From a virus: DNA of 31,923 nt. The stretch is taken from positions 1 through 31,923 of the IMG/VR virus record IMGVR_UViG_3300001851_000051, one strand, 5' to 3'. Every line of letters starts with the position of its first letter. The first letter of the stretch is position 1. This document shows, piece after piece, positions 5,086 through 13,383 of this stretch. The position numbers were made by a program, and so were the translations under genes. A model generated the notes under the pieces. It had not been told where the DNA came from. It ran no database searches and was given only the letters and a program-made list of their open reading frames with translations.

Positions 5086-7590
5086 ATGATGAATTTTTAC
5101 ACATGCGCTCACCAGTATGGATCTAAAGTCCTAACTCGCGGAATAGTTAATGGTAAACGTGTAACAAGACGGGCAGATTTCAAGCCCGTCTTGTTCGTTC
5201 GTTCTCCAACTTCGTCAGAATATAAATCCCTCTACGGTGAGTCTTTGCAGCCTATGCAGTTTGAGGACTGCAAGGAAGCCAAGAATATGGTTGAGACGTA
5301 TAAGGACGTAGAAAATTTTCCTATATACGGTCAGACAAATTTTGGCTATCAGTACATTACTACACAATATCCGGGTGAAATCCAGTGGGATATGTCCAAG
5401 ATTAAAATTTGGACTATCGACATTGAGACTTCATCCGAATTTGGTTTTCCGAATGTAGCTAATCCTATTGAGTCTGTTCTACTAATTTCGATCAAAGATT
5501 TGGTAACGAACAAACTGGTGGTTTATGGCTGTGGTGAATTCAATAATTACCGAGACGATGTTTGGTACATAAAGTGCCGAGATGAGCGACATCTTCTAGA
5601 ACGATTCCTTCAAGACTGGTCCGTTGATCCGCCAGATGTTGTTACTGGTTGGAACTGTGAGTTGTTTGATATTCCATATCTTGTTGCGCGAGTTGAACGC
5701 ATCTTGTGTCTCGGAGATGAAGACAATGATTGGAAAAGAAAGTTTTCACCTTGGGGTCTAGTTCGTAGAAATCCTCAGACTATCATGGGTCGTGAGTACA
5801 TCAAGTATGATATTACTGGTGTTGCGGTTCTTGACTATCTTGAGTTGTATAAAAAGTTTACATACTCCAATCAAGAGTCCTACAAGCTAGACCACATTGC
5901 CTCAGTTGAGCTTGGTAAAACTAAGTTAGAAAACCCCTATGATACCTTTCGTGAGTTTTACACCAAAGACTGGCAAAAGTTTACCGAGTATAACATTCGA
6001 GATACTGAGCTAGTAGATGAGTTAGAACGTAAGCTAAAACTCATTGAACTTTGTCTTACTATGGCATATGACGCCAAGTGTAACTTCAATGATGTATTTT
6101 CTCAAGTTCGTACTTGGGATTGTCTGATTTATAATCATCTACACAACAAGAACATTCAAATTCCAGCTAAGAAGGTGCAAGCTGGTCGCCCGATTGAAGG
6201 TGGGTATGTCAAAGAGCCTAAACCTGGCAAATACGATTGGGTTGTTTCATTTGACGCAACATCTCTATATCCCTCCATCATCATGCAGTACAATCTATCT
6301 CCCGAAATGATGATTCGTGATCGCGTATATGACACAACCGTTCGTGGTATGTTGGAAAAGACTCATGATCTACAAAGTCTGCATGACGATGATCATTGCA
6401 TGACGGCTAATGGTTATTGTTACTCTCGGGAAAAGCAAGGTCTATTTCCAGAAATTGTGGAAAAGTTTTTTGATGATCGTCAGAGATACAAGAAGCTGAT
6501 GCTTGCCGCACAGAAAGAATATGAAAAGACTAAAGATCCAAATCTGAAGAATGATATTTCCAAATATAATAACTTCCAGATGGCAAGAAAGATTCAGCTA
6601 AATTCTCTCTTTGGTGCCATGGGTAATGAGTACTTTCGGTATTACGATGCGCGTATTGCCGAGGGTATTACTATGACGGGTCAGTATATCATTCAAGAAG
6701 TTGGTAATTCTCTAAATACATATCTAAATAAAATTGTTGGTTCAGAAAATTATGACTACTCTTTCTACAGCGATACTGATTCTTGTTATATTTCCTTGGA
6801 GCCTCTTGTTACTAAGTTCTATCCTGATTTGGACCGCGATAAGCTCATTGGTATTATCGATAAAATCTGCGAAGAGAAAATCACACAGGCAATTAACAAG
6901 AGTTGTGATAACCTCGCGACTTATACCAATGCATTTCAAAAGAAGATTGTCTTCAAACGTGAGGCAATCGCGGAATGTGGTATCTGGGTTGCGAAGAAGC
7001 GTTATGCCCTCAATGTCTATGACAACGAAGGGGTCAGATACAAAGACGCAAAACTTAAGGTGATGGGTCTTGAGATTGTCAAATCTTCTACTCCTGCCGC
7101 AGTTCGAGACTCACTACGAGAAGCCGTAAAAATCATTCTTTCTGGAAATGAAAATCTATTACAGAAATTTGTTGAGTCTGCCCGAGAAAAGTTTAACAAT
7201 CTAACTCCTGAAGAGATTGCGTTTCCTCGTAGTGTTAATGGTTTGGAAAAATATTCTTCTGCCACTAGCATCTATACTAAGGGTACACCTATCCACGTTC
7301 GTGGTGCGCTACTATATAATAATAGATTGGGTAAAGATAGTCTCAATAAAAAGTATGAGACGATTCAAGAGGGTGAGAAGATTAAATTTCTTTACCTCAA
7401 AGAGCCTAACACACTGAGAGAGAATTGCATTTCGTTTATTTCCAAACTGCCTGTGGAGTTTGACTTAAATAAGTATGTTGATTATGATATGATGTTTCAG
7501 AAAACGTTCGTTGATCCTGTAAATCAGATTGTTTCTGGTCTTGGATGGTCATCTGAACCTAAAGCAACTTTAGAGGATTTGTTCGCATGA
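5086..7590 (+). CDS. 43: DNA polymerase gp43 (family B, with 3'-5' exonuclease)
   Basis: Replicative polymerase of the T4 type. Exonuclease motifs: Exo I DIET (residues 112-115), Exo II WNCELFDIPYL, Exo III YNIRDTELVDE. Polymerase motifs: A FDATSLYPSII (about residue 390), B KIQLNSLFGAMGN (the usual NSxYG is NSLFG) and C YSDTDS (about 562). All catalytic aspartates are present, so both activities should be intact. The 834 residues make it slightly shorter than T4 gp43 (898). The C-terminus ends TLEDLFA, a plausible clamp-binding tail. Start: two consecutive ATGs at 5086 and 5089 both fit GAAGG at 5075-5079. The stop overlaps the next gene by ATGA. Confidence 0.97.
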   Translation: MMNFYTCAHQYGSKVLTRGIVNGKRVTRRADFKPVLFVRSPTSSEYKSLYGESLQPMQFEDCKEAKNMVETYKDVENFPIYGQTNFGYQYITTQYPGEIQWDMSKIKIWTIDIETSSEFGFPNVANPIESVLLISIKDLVTNKLVVYGCGEFNNYRDDVWYIKCRDERHLLERFLQDWSVDPPDVVTGWNCELFDIPYLVARVERILCLGDEDNDWKRKFSPWGLVRRNPQTIMGREYIKYDITGVAVLDYLELYKKFTYSNQESYKLDHIASVELGKTKLENPYDTFREFYTKDWQKFTEYNIRDTELVDELERKLKLIELCLTMAYDAKCNFNDVFSQVRTWDCLIYNHLHNKNIQIPAKKVQAGRPIEGGYVKEPKPGKYDWVVSFDATSLYPSIIMQYNLSPEMMIRDRVYDTTVRGMLEKTHDLQSLHDDDHCMTANGYCYSREKQGLFPEIVEKFFDDRQRYKKLMLAAQKEYEKTKDPNLKNDISKYNNFQMARKIQLNSLFGAMGNEYFRYYDARIAEGITMTGQYIIQEVGNSLNTYLNKIVGSENYDYSFYSDTDSCYISLEPLVTKFYPDLDRDKLIGIIDKICEEKITQAINKSCDNLATYTNAFQKKIVFKREAIAECGIWVAKKRYALNVYDNEGVRYKDAKLKVMGLEIVKSSTPAAVRDSLREAVKIILSGNENLLQKFVESAREKFNNLTPEEIAFPRSVNGLEKYSSATSIYTKGTPIHVRGALLYNNRLGKDSLNKKYETIQEGEKIKFLYLKEPNTLRENCISFISKLPVEFDLNKYVDYDMMFQKTFVDPVNQIVSGLGWSSEPKATLEDLFA

Positions 7591-8375
7591 ATATATTAAT
7601 TGTTGGTTATGGCTTCGTTGGTAAAGCCACAGAGTATTTGTTTAGACACGCTGATGTTAAAGTTGAGATTGATGATCCGAAATATGACTTCAAACCAACG
7701 TCTGAGGAATTCGATTATATTTTCCTATGTCTTCCTACTCCAGAGGTGGCTGGAAAACTCGACACGGATTTACTTAAAGACTGTTATGAACGTTGGATGC
7801 CATACGGCAAGATTGTAATTCGTAGCACGATTGGTCCAGATCAGATTGAAGATTTTCCGGACTCAATCATGATGCCAGAATTTCTGCGCGAACGTCATTG
7901 GCAAGAAGATGTTGATGATATTACGTTGCCTATTATTGTTGGCGATCCAGAATTTGCTGAAGTTTGTAAGCAACTTCTTCCTCATAAGAAGGTATACTAC
8001 GTTCGAAATTCTGAAGCAATGATGTATAAATTGGCAAGAAATACCGCATTAGCTATGAGAGTAGCTATAGCAAATGAGTTTAAGGAAATTTGTGACGCAT
8101 ACTTCTTAAACTATGATCTAGTACAAAGCCTTTTAGAAAATGATCTTGTAGTTGGAGGCACACATTGGAAAGTTCCAGGACCGGATGGAATGTTGGGTTT
8201 TGGTGGAACTTGTCTGCCAAAAGACTTGACACATATGAGTTCTTTATGCTACAATCAGATCAATATATTTCGTGACGCTATGATAACAAATCTAGAGAGG
8301 CGTTATCCTAGATCGGACGAGTTTTATTCAAATGTTCCTGTAGACGATGATGGAGAAGATAATGAGCTTAATTGA
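7587..8375 (+). CDS. Short nucleotide-sugar (UDP-glucose/GDP-mannose type) dehydrogenase
   Basis: A 262-residue member of the UDP-glucose/GDP-mannose dehydrogenase family. It has the NAD-binding glycine motif GYGFVG (7-12), the MPEFLRER block (96-103), the K148/N152 helix KLARNTAL and the active-site signature GFGGTCLPKD with Cys209, Lys212 and Asp213. Full-length enzymes have ~400 residues; here the C-terminal nucleotide-binding domain is missing and replaced by a short acidic tail. Oxidation of a UDP-sugar to a uronic acid is the family reaction. Whether this truncated form uses a nucleotide sugar is uncertain. It is translationally coupled to gp43 (ATGA) and overlaps uvsX by 14 bases, so it sits inside the replication operon. 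Confidence 0.82.
   Translation: MNILIVGYGFVGKATEYLFRHADVKVEIDDPKYDFKPTSEEFDYIFLCLPTPEVAGKLDTDLLKDCYERWMPYGKIVIRSTIGPDQIEDFPDSIMMPEFLRERHWQEDVDDITLPIIVGDPEFAEVCKQLLPHKKVYYVRNSEAMMYKLARNTALAMRVAIANEFKEICDAYFLNYDLVQSLLENDLVVGGTHWKVPGPDGMLGFGGTCLPKDLTHMSSLCYNQINIFRDAMITNLERRYPRSDEFYSNVPVDDDGEDNELN
8226..8255 (+). promoter_or_regulatory. Possible internal promoter for uvsX
   Basis: TTGACA (8226-8231), an 18-base spacer and TACAAT (8250-8255) lie within the dehydrogenase gene, about 107 bases before the uvsX start. Both boxes are good; placement inside coding sequence and the longer spacer lower confidence. Confidence 0.35.
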
Positions 8376-9447
8376 TAAACTGAAAAGCAATAGTACGATT
8401 AAAGATACAGCAATTCTTGCTGAAAGTAGACTTTTTAATACCAAGGATCTTATTCAGACTTCCGTTCCTGTATTGAACGTTGCTCTGTCTGGACAATTAG
8501 ATGGTGGCTTGACGCCTGGTCTGACTGTTTTTGCTGGTCCATCAAAGCACTTCAAGACTGCGTTTGCGATGATGCTTGCTAAGAGTTTCCAGACAAAGTA
8601 TGAAGATGGTGTTATCTTGTTCTATGACTCAGAATTTGGTGCACCCCAGGGCTATTTCCAAAATTTTGGAATAGACACTGCGAAGGTTGTTCATACTCCT
8701 ATTACTGACATTGAGCAATTAAAGCATGACGTTATGAAGCAGCTAAACGAGTTGGAACGTAAAGATCATGTTATGATTATTGTAGACTCTGTGGGTAATC
8801 TGGCATCTAAGAAGGAAGTTGATGATGCTCTTGATGGGAAGTCTGTGGCTGATATGACGAGAGCCAAGCAGATGAAGTCTCTGTTCCGTATGATCACACC
8901 ACATCTTACCATCAAGGACATTCCTATGGTAGTTGTCAATCATACTTACATGGAAATTGGTATGTTTCCCAAAGCAATCGTTGGTGGTGGCACTGGCATT
9001 TATTACTCCGCTGATAATATTTTTATCATCGGTCGTCAGCAAGAAAAAGATGGTCAAGAAGTTGTTGGTTACAATTTCATCATTAACGTTGAGAAGTCTC
9101 GCTATGTTCGTGAGAAGTCTAAGATTCCTATTGAAGTTACCTTCGAAGGTGGTATCAGTAAGTGGTCTGGACTGCTAGATATGGCACTTGAGTCTGGTCA
9201 CGTTATCAAGCCATCAAATGGTTGGTATCAGAATCCTAAGATTGATAAGAAGTATCGCATAAAAGAAACATATACAAAAGACTTCTGGATGCCAATTCTT
9301 ACAGATAACACTTTTAGCGAGTGGGTAGAAAAACATTATCGTATGGCAGGTGGACAGATGCTTCGAGATGATAACATCAATTTGTCCGATGAAGATGTAG
9401 AGAAGGCGTTTGATGATGTTGAAGTGGATTTTCAGCAAGATATTTAA
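8362..9447 (+). CDS. uvsX: Recombinase UvsX (RecA-like)
   Basis: Strand-exchange ATPase that coats single-stranded DNA in T4 recombination-dependent replication and repair. The Walker A motif is GPSKHFKT (59-66), the same unusual form as T4 GPSKSFKS. A Walker B-like strand, VMIIVDSVGNL, follows, then VVVNHTYMEIG, IVGGGTGIYYSADNIF and ISKWSGLLDMA, all characteristic of phage UvsX. Length is 361 aa (T4: ~390). ATG at 8362 is chosen over 8347 because GGAG lies six bases upstream and MSLIDKLKSN resembles family N-termini. The acidic C-terminus (EDVEKAFDDVEVDFQQD) matches the acidic tail of UvsX/RecA. Neighbours are gp43 upstream and gp41 downstream. Confidence 0.95.
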   Translation: MSLIDKLKSNSTIKDTAILAESRLFNTKDLIQTSVPVLNVALSGQLDGGLTPGLTVFAGPSKHFKTAFAMMLAKSFQTKYEDGVILFYDSEFGAPQGYFQNFGIDTAKVVHTPITDIEQLKHDVMKQLNELERKDHVMIIVDSVGNLASKKEVDDALDGKSVADMTRAKQMKSLFRMITPHLTIKDIPMVVVNHTYMEIGMFPKAIVGGGTGIYYSADNIFIIGRQQEKDGQEVVGYNFIINVEKSRYVREKSKIPIEVTFEGGISKWSGLLDMALESGHVIKPSNGWYQNPKIDKKYRIKETYTKDFWMPILTDNTFSEWVEKHYRMAGGQMLRDDNINLSDEDVEKAFDDVEVDFQQDI

Positions 9448-9631
9448 ACGCAACATAAAAACTTGCGATCAATGCGGATGCAGCATCAATGTAAAATCTG
9501 ATGCTGCATTATGCTTGCATGGTACAGAAAAAGATGTTATATTTGAACTATGGATATGTGAGCCGTGTTGTAAGAGAATTGCTGAAGAAGATGATTGTTT
9601 TGACGAGGTGAAACTTGCAGAAGAAGATTGA
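9413..9631 (+). CDS. Cys-rich, probable zinc-binding mini-protein
   Basis: A ~72-residue protein overlapping both neighbours: it starts inside the uvsX 3' end and ends past the gp41 start. A basic N-terminus (FSKIFKRN) is followed by CDQCGC, a further C-L-H, then ICEPCCKRI and an acidic tail. The two CxxC-type knuckles, 34-38 residues apart, look like a zinc ribbon or treble clef. ATG codons at 9413 and 9416 both lie near AGAAGG (9401-9406). I do not recognise a named family. Its position between recombinase and helicase suggests a replication-associated role, which is inference. Confidence 0.62.
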   Translation: MMLKWIFSKIFKRNIKTCDQCGCSINVKSDAALCLHGTEKDVIFELWICEPCCKRIAEEDDCFDEVKLAEED

Positions 9632-11021
9632 AACTATTATTCTAGGTAAACTATTTACCGATGAAGACTACATGCGCAAGGTTATTCCTTTTATCAAGGA
9701 GGAATATATTCAAGATGTAGTTGATAAAACTATTTTCCAACAAATTAAAACGTTTATTTCTAAATACAATGCCCTTCCAACATTAGATGCCATAAGTATT
9801 GCTCTTGATAAAGATAAAACAGTAAATGAAAAACTGTATGCGTCTGCTGTACAACGTCTACAAGAGTTCAAGGAACCTATCGAAGTAAATTTGGCCTGGG
9901 TTCTTGAAGAGACTGAGAAATTTTGTAAAGATCAAGCGGTTTATAATGCTATCATGAAGTCTATTCAGATCATTGATGGCTCAGAGAAGACGCTTTCGAA
10001 AGATGGCATTCCCAGTATTCTATCTGAAGCCCTAGCCGTGGCTTTCGACAACAACGTGGGTCACGATTATATCGAAAATGCCACAGATCGTTATGAATTC
10101 TATCATCAAGTAGAAGAGAAGATTCCCTTTGATCTTGAGATGTTCAATAAGATGACTAATGGTGGTTTGCCAAATAAGACTTTGAATATTGTTCTTGCTG
10201 GTACGGGCGTAGGTAAGTCTTTGTTCATGTGTCATGTTGCCGCGTCAGTCTTATCACAAGGTAAGAATGTGTTGTACATCACGTTGGAAATGGCAGAAGA
10301 ACGTATCGCTGAACGTATCGATGCCAATCTGATGAATATCAACATTCAAGAACTAAAAGATTTGCCTAAGTCGATGTTTGATGATAGACTTGCTAAGATT
10401 AAGAACAAGACTGAGGGTAGATTAATCATCAAAGAATATCCTACAGCCGGTGCGCATGTCGGACATTTCAAGGCTTTGTTAAATGAACTTGCGCTAAAGA
10501 GAAATTTTTCACCCGATATCATCTTTGTTGACTATCTGAATATTAGCGCATCAAGTCGTATTAGACAGGGTGGATCGGTAAACTCATACACATATATCAA
10601 GAGTATTGCCGAAGAACTTCGCGGTCTTGCAGTAGAATTTAATGTTCCAATTGTTTCCGCTACACAAACCACACGTAGTGGATACGCAAACTCTGATATT
10701 GAACTTACTGATACATCCGAGTCTTTTGGTTTGCCTGCAACAGCCGATCTAATGTTTGCCATTATTTCTAATGAAGAGTTGGAAAAACTTGGTCAGTTGA
10801 TGGTAAAACAGTTGAAGAATAGATACAATGATCCTTCGGTAAACAAGAGATTTATGATTGGAGTTGATCGAGGTAAGATGAAGTTGTATGATGTGGAAGA
10901 TTCACAACAGGTTGGCATTACGGATTCTGGACAAGAAGAACTGACAACTCCAGTATTTGACAATACTAGAACAGGCGTAACAATGTTCGGTGTTAGAAAA
11001 CGACAGGAATTAAACTTCTGA
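9615..11021 (+). CDS. 41: Replicative DNA helicase gp41 (DnaB-like)
   Basis: Hexameric 5'-3' helicase of the T4 primosome. The N-terminal helical domain (1-~130) is followed by a RecA-like core with Walker A AGTGVGKS (about 195-202), VLYITLEMAEERIAERIDAN, the Walker B region FSPDIIFVDYLNI, the SYTYIKSIAEELRGLAVE block and QLKNRYNDP. These match T4 gp41 segment by segment (T4: VLYISMEMAEE, IIIVDYLGI, AIAEELRALAVE). Length 468 aa, T4 475. The start is a TTG at 9615 with GAGG six bases upstream; no ATG or GTG in this frame gives the conserved N-terminus. The stop overlaps the next ATG (TGATG). Confidence 0.95.
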   Translation: MQKKIETIILGKLFTDEDYMRKVIPFIKEEYIQDVVDKTIFQQIKTFISKYNALPTLDAISIALDKDKTVNEKLYASAVQRLQEFKEPIEVNLAWVLEETEKFCKDQAVYNAIMKSIQIIDGSEKTLSKDGIPSILSEALAVAFDNNVGHDYIENATDRYEFYHQVEEKIPFDLEMFNKMTNGGLPNKTLNIVLAGTGVGKSLFMCHVAASVLSQGKNVLYITLEMAEERIAERIDANLMNINIQELKDLPKSMFDDRLAKIKNKTEGRLIIKEYPTAGAHVGHFKALLNELALKRNFSPDIIFVDYLNISASSRIRQGGSVNSYTYIKSIAEELRGLAVEFNVPIVSATQTTRSGYANSDIELTDTSESFGLPATADLMFAIISNEELEKLGQLMVKQLKNRYNDPSVNKRFMIGVDRGKMKLYDVEDSQQVGITDSGQEELTTPVFDNTRTGVTMFGVRKRQELNF

Positions 11022-11596
11022 TGGACTTCATAGGCAAATATCCCAACGTACTATCTAAAGAGATGTGTGCGAAAACTTGTGAGGTAGCAGATCAAATTCT
11101 TTCTAGAGAAGACCCCGGAAATGGAGTTAGATTTTCTAATGACAGTAGTAGGGTAGATCATAACATCTTTAGTGGAAAGTATGGTAGTTTAATTCCATAC
11201 GAAGATGCCATCATTGAAGCCGTTCGATCCTGCTGGCAAGAATATAATCTAGAATATGATGTCACTACAAATCATTTTTCTATTTTGTTTGATAAAGGAT
11301 GGAAAATACAAAAATCTGAAACCGGTGGTGGATTCTATTCTTGGCATTATGAACAGGGACCAGGCAAATCTAAAAATAGATTTGCAGTTTGGATGATGTA
11401 TCTAAATACCGTTGAAGATGGTGGTAAAACCCAGTTTTTACATCAACAACTGGATGTCAAACCTGAAGCTGGCACAGTTTTAATTTGGCCCGCTGGATAC
11501 ACACATATACATAGAGCAGCACCAGATTTGGTAGGGAAAAAATATATTGCAACAGGCTGGTTTAACTTTCCAGATAGAGACAGAAAAACCTCTTGA
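11021..11596 (+). CDS. 2OG-Fe(II) oxygenase (prolyl 4-hydroxylase-like)
   Basis: A 191-residue double-stranded beta-helix dioxygenase. Iron ligands appear as His109 and Glu111 in SWHYEQG plus a distal histidine in THIHRAA (162 or 164). Lys173/174 in GKKYIATGWF is placed to bind 2-oxoglutarate. FAVWMMYLNTVEDGGKTQF and KPEAGTVLIWPAGYTH are the strand patterns of P4H-type oxygenases. An HxE rather than HxD pair is a tolerated variant. Such genes are common in T4-like phages, with unproven substrates; hydroxylation of a protein side chain is the family's usual reaction. The gene is coupled to gp41 (TGATG) but uses more AGA arginine codons than the replisome genes. Its stop lies within the next promoter's -35 box. 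Confidence 0.8.
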   Translation: MDFIGKYPNVLSKEMCAKTCEVADQILSREDPGNGVRFSNDSSRVDHNIFSGKYGSLIPYEDAIIEAVRSCWQEYNLEYDVTTNHFSILFDKGWKIQKSETGGGFYSWHYEQGPGKSKNRFAVWMMYLNTVEDGGKTQFLHQQLDVKPEAGTVLIWPAGYTHIHRAAPDLVGKKYIATGWFNFPDRDRKTS

Positions 11597-11621
11597 CAAA
11601 TTGAACCGGGTTTGATATTAT
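11593..11621 (+). promoter_or_regulatory. Strong host-type promoter before tRNA-Arg
   Basis: A consensus TTGACA (11593-11598), a 17-base spacer and TATTAT (11616-11621) end ten bases before the tRNA. This is the best sigma70-like match in the window. The predicted start is about 11628, so the primary transcript would begin only a few bases before the mature tRNA 5' end. Confidence 0.8.
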
Positions 11622-11630
11622 ATAGAATAT

Positions 11631-11707
11631 GCGCCCGTAACTCAGCTGGATAGAGTACATGCCTTCTAAGCATGATGTCACAGGTTCGAATCCTGTCGGG
11701 CGCGCCA
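11631..11707 (+). tRNA. tRNA-Arg (anticodon UCU)
   Basis: A complete cloverleaf. The acceptor stem GCGCCCG (11631-11637) pairs with CGGGCGC (11697-11703); discriminator G and encoded CCA end at 11707. The anticodon stem CATGC/GCATG flanks the loop CTTCTAA with anticodon TCT (11665-11667). The T arm is ACAGG-TTCGAAT-CCTGT. It reads AGA (and AGG), the arginine codon favoured by the late and accessory genes of this window and avoided by clamp, loader and ribonucleotide reductase genes, consistent with supplementing the host pool. Confidence 0.96.
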
Positions 11708-11730
11708 AAATTTAATAAAAGGTAAGAATA

Positions 11731-12186
11731 ATGGCAGAAAATGAACTATTAAAAATAAATCTAGATACTCCGGTAAATGTTGAGTTGGATGCTCCAGAAA
11801 TTCCAGAGGATATGGTACCCCTAAAGTTAATTATTGCCACTCAGACTTGGGCAAACGTGGGTAGCAGCGAAATGCCTTTGTGGAAAATTGTTGGAGGTAA
11901 GGAGTTTTTAGGTGGATTTTTTAAGGGTCCTCCATCGATAACAGAGATTGTCGAGCAAGTTAATAAGGTTTCCCACATGTTTGAGGGAGCAAATTTTGAC
12001 ACAAGAGAAGTAATCTGTGGTTGGCAATTATTTTTTGCCGATGTTCCAACAAATTCAGAGAAATTCCAACTAGATAATAATTCCGTAATTGATTTTCCAC
12101 CCATTAATGTTCTTGATATCGATGTTGAACAAGAAATGGAAAGAATTTTTGGTGATATTGTCGGTTCTATTCCATCGGAAGAATAG
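11731..12186 (+). CDS. Hypothetical protein (151 aa)
   Basis: An acidic, soluble protein with no signal peptide or membrane helix. A central beta-rich part (PLKLIIATQTWANVG, then MPLWKIVGGKEFLGGFF) is followed by a helical segment (SITEIVEQVNKV) and another strand block (REVICGWQLFF). The C-terminus is strongly acidic. I do not recognise the family. It is the first gene after tRNA-Arg and may be transcribed from the same promoter. GG with AA-rich context lies eight bases before the ATG. The next gene starts behind its own late promoter, so this one may be expressed earlier than the block that follows. Confidence 0.65.
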   Translation: MAENELLKINLDTPVNVELDAPEIPEDMVPLKLIIATQTWANVGSSEMPLWKIVGGKEFLGGFFKGPPSITEIVEQVNKVSHMFEGANFDTREVICGWQLFFADVPTNSEKFQLDNNSVIDFPPINVLDIDVEQEMERIFGDIVGSIPSEE

Positions 12187-12205
12187 TATTCCCGAGTCTA
12201 GGTGT

Positions 12206-12213
12206 TATAAATA
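12206..12213 (+). promoter_or_regulatory. T4-type late promoter
   Basis: An exact TATAAATA lies in the gap before the DUF6267 gene, 27 bases upstream of its ATG, with no -35-like box. This is the form of T4 late promoters, which depend on the gp55/gp33 sigma system and the gp45 clamp. The predicted start is near 12219. Confidence 0.7.
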
Positions 12214-12240
12214 GGGGGTAAGATTAATTTTGGATCCCCT

Positions 12241-13383
12241 ATGCAAACCTTTTTATCATATCTAAATGAAGACGTAGCACACGAAGGCGGAATTGCTCAT
12301 ATTGAGCATCCATCCGACCGAACCTTTGACAGTAAAGAAGCCTCACACCACGCGCTTAAAATGCTGCGTGGTGTTTTGTCAGGTAATGCCAAGCTTACCA
12401 GAAAGATTGACGATAGAATGTCGTTTCACGCAATGCGAAATCCAGACGGATCGATTGCGGTAAAATATAAGGGTGCTGGAGCAAAATATAATTATAGTCA
12501 CGATGACATAGACAAACAGCACGGCGAAAAACCCTATCTTGCTGCGCCACTTCACGCACTTTTAGAACACCTAGGTAAAGTTCTCCCTAAAGAACCTGGA
12601 GAATATCAAGGTGGATTCATGTCTACCCCGCAGACCAGAGACGTTACACCAGCGGGAGAAATCACTCACACGCCAAACACCATAGAATATAGAGCAGCTA
12701 AGAAAAGTCCAGAGGGACAAAAGCTGATGAAGTCTAAAGTGAGCGCGGTAATTCATTCTAGGTTAGTCGGCCCAAATAGAAAAGCGGAACCGATTACAGA
12801 TACCTCAGATTTCCATTCTCATCCGGATGTTCATCTGGTTCAGCATACAGTTGAACCGGAACATATGCTCATGTCTCCTAAAGAAAAACAGCAAGCAAAA
12901 ATGCATTTAGATGCAGCAGATGAGTTGATGCACAATCATTCTTGGGAAGATTTAAATGGACATGAGAAACATTTGAGAACGTATATCAATAGAACTGTTG
13001 ATAGTGGAGATGTTCCAAATGTTTCCGATTATATCGAACATCTAAAGAATGTTCATCAAAAATTGATTGATAAAGTTAAAACTCAAAAAGCTAAAGACGC
13101 GAAAACTTTAACTATGGAAGCAGATATTGGCCATGTTCTAAACAACAGAAAATCTTTCGCTAAGGCATTTGATATTCATAACCATGTGCAACAAGCAACA
13201 AATATCATGGCAAGAAATTTAGATAGACATGGTGCAGGTGGCTTTACAACTCATATTGGTGGCAAGGCTTCTGGCGGTGAAGGTTACGTCTCTGAAGGAC
13301 TAAAAATTGTTGATAGGCAAGGCTTCTCTAAGGCAAATAGAGAGAGAAGTGCTGTGCTTAAAGCCTCAAGGAATAAAAAATGA
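12241..13383 (+). CDS. DUF6267-family protein, nucleotidyltransferase/ligase-like
   Basis: A 380-residue protein resembling, from memory, the DUF6267 proteins of T4-like phages. Shared features are a short N-terminal amphipathic MQTFLSYLNE, a KIDDRMSF segment (55-62) where relatives have a ligase-like KxDGSP, then VKYKGAG, PGEYQGGFM (119-127), TPNTIEY (144-150) and VSAVIHSRLVG (167-177). The order resembles nucleotidyltransferase motifs I, III, IV and V of DNA/RNA ligases. Here motif I reads K-I-D-D instead of K-x-D-G and motif V has R in place of K, so catalysis is doubtful. The C-terminal half is helical and His/Lys-rich. It is coupled by ATGA to an adenylyltransferase-like gene, a recurring pairing. 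The late promoter lies 27 bases upstream. Confidence 0.62.
   Translation: MQTFLSYLNEDVAHEGGIAHIEHPSDRTFDSKEASHHALKMLRGVLSGNAKLTRKIDDRMSFHAMRNPDGSIAVKYKGAGAKYNYSHDDIDKQHGEKPYLAAPLHALLEHLGKVLPKEPGEYQGGFMSTPQTRDVTPAGEITHTPNTIEYRAAKKSPEGQKLMKSKVSAVIHSRLVGPNRKAEPITDTSDFHSHPDVHLVQHTVEPEHMLMSPKEKQQAKMHLDAADELMHNHSWEDLNGHEKHLRTYINRTVDSGDVPNVSDYIEHLKNVHQKLIDKVKTQKAKDAKTLTMEADIGHVLNNRKSFAKAFDIHNHVQQATNIMARNLDRHGAGGFTTHIGGKASGGEGYVSEGLKIVDRQGFSKANRERSAVLKASRNKK
12345..12377 (+). terminator. Terminator-like hairpin inside the DUF6267 gene
   Basis: A perfect nine-base inverted repeat, ACACCACGC (12345-12353) and GCGTGGTGT (12366-12374), with GC-rich arms and possible two-base inner extension, is followed by TTTT (12374-12377). 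It sits ~105 bases into the gene. It may be a leaky terminator/attenuator after the late promoter, or just coding sequence. Confidence 0.35.
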
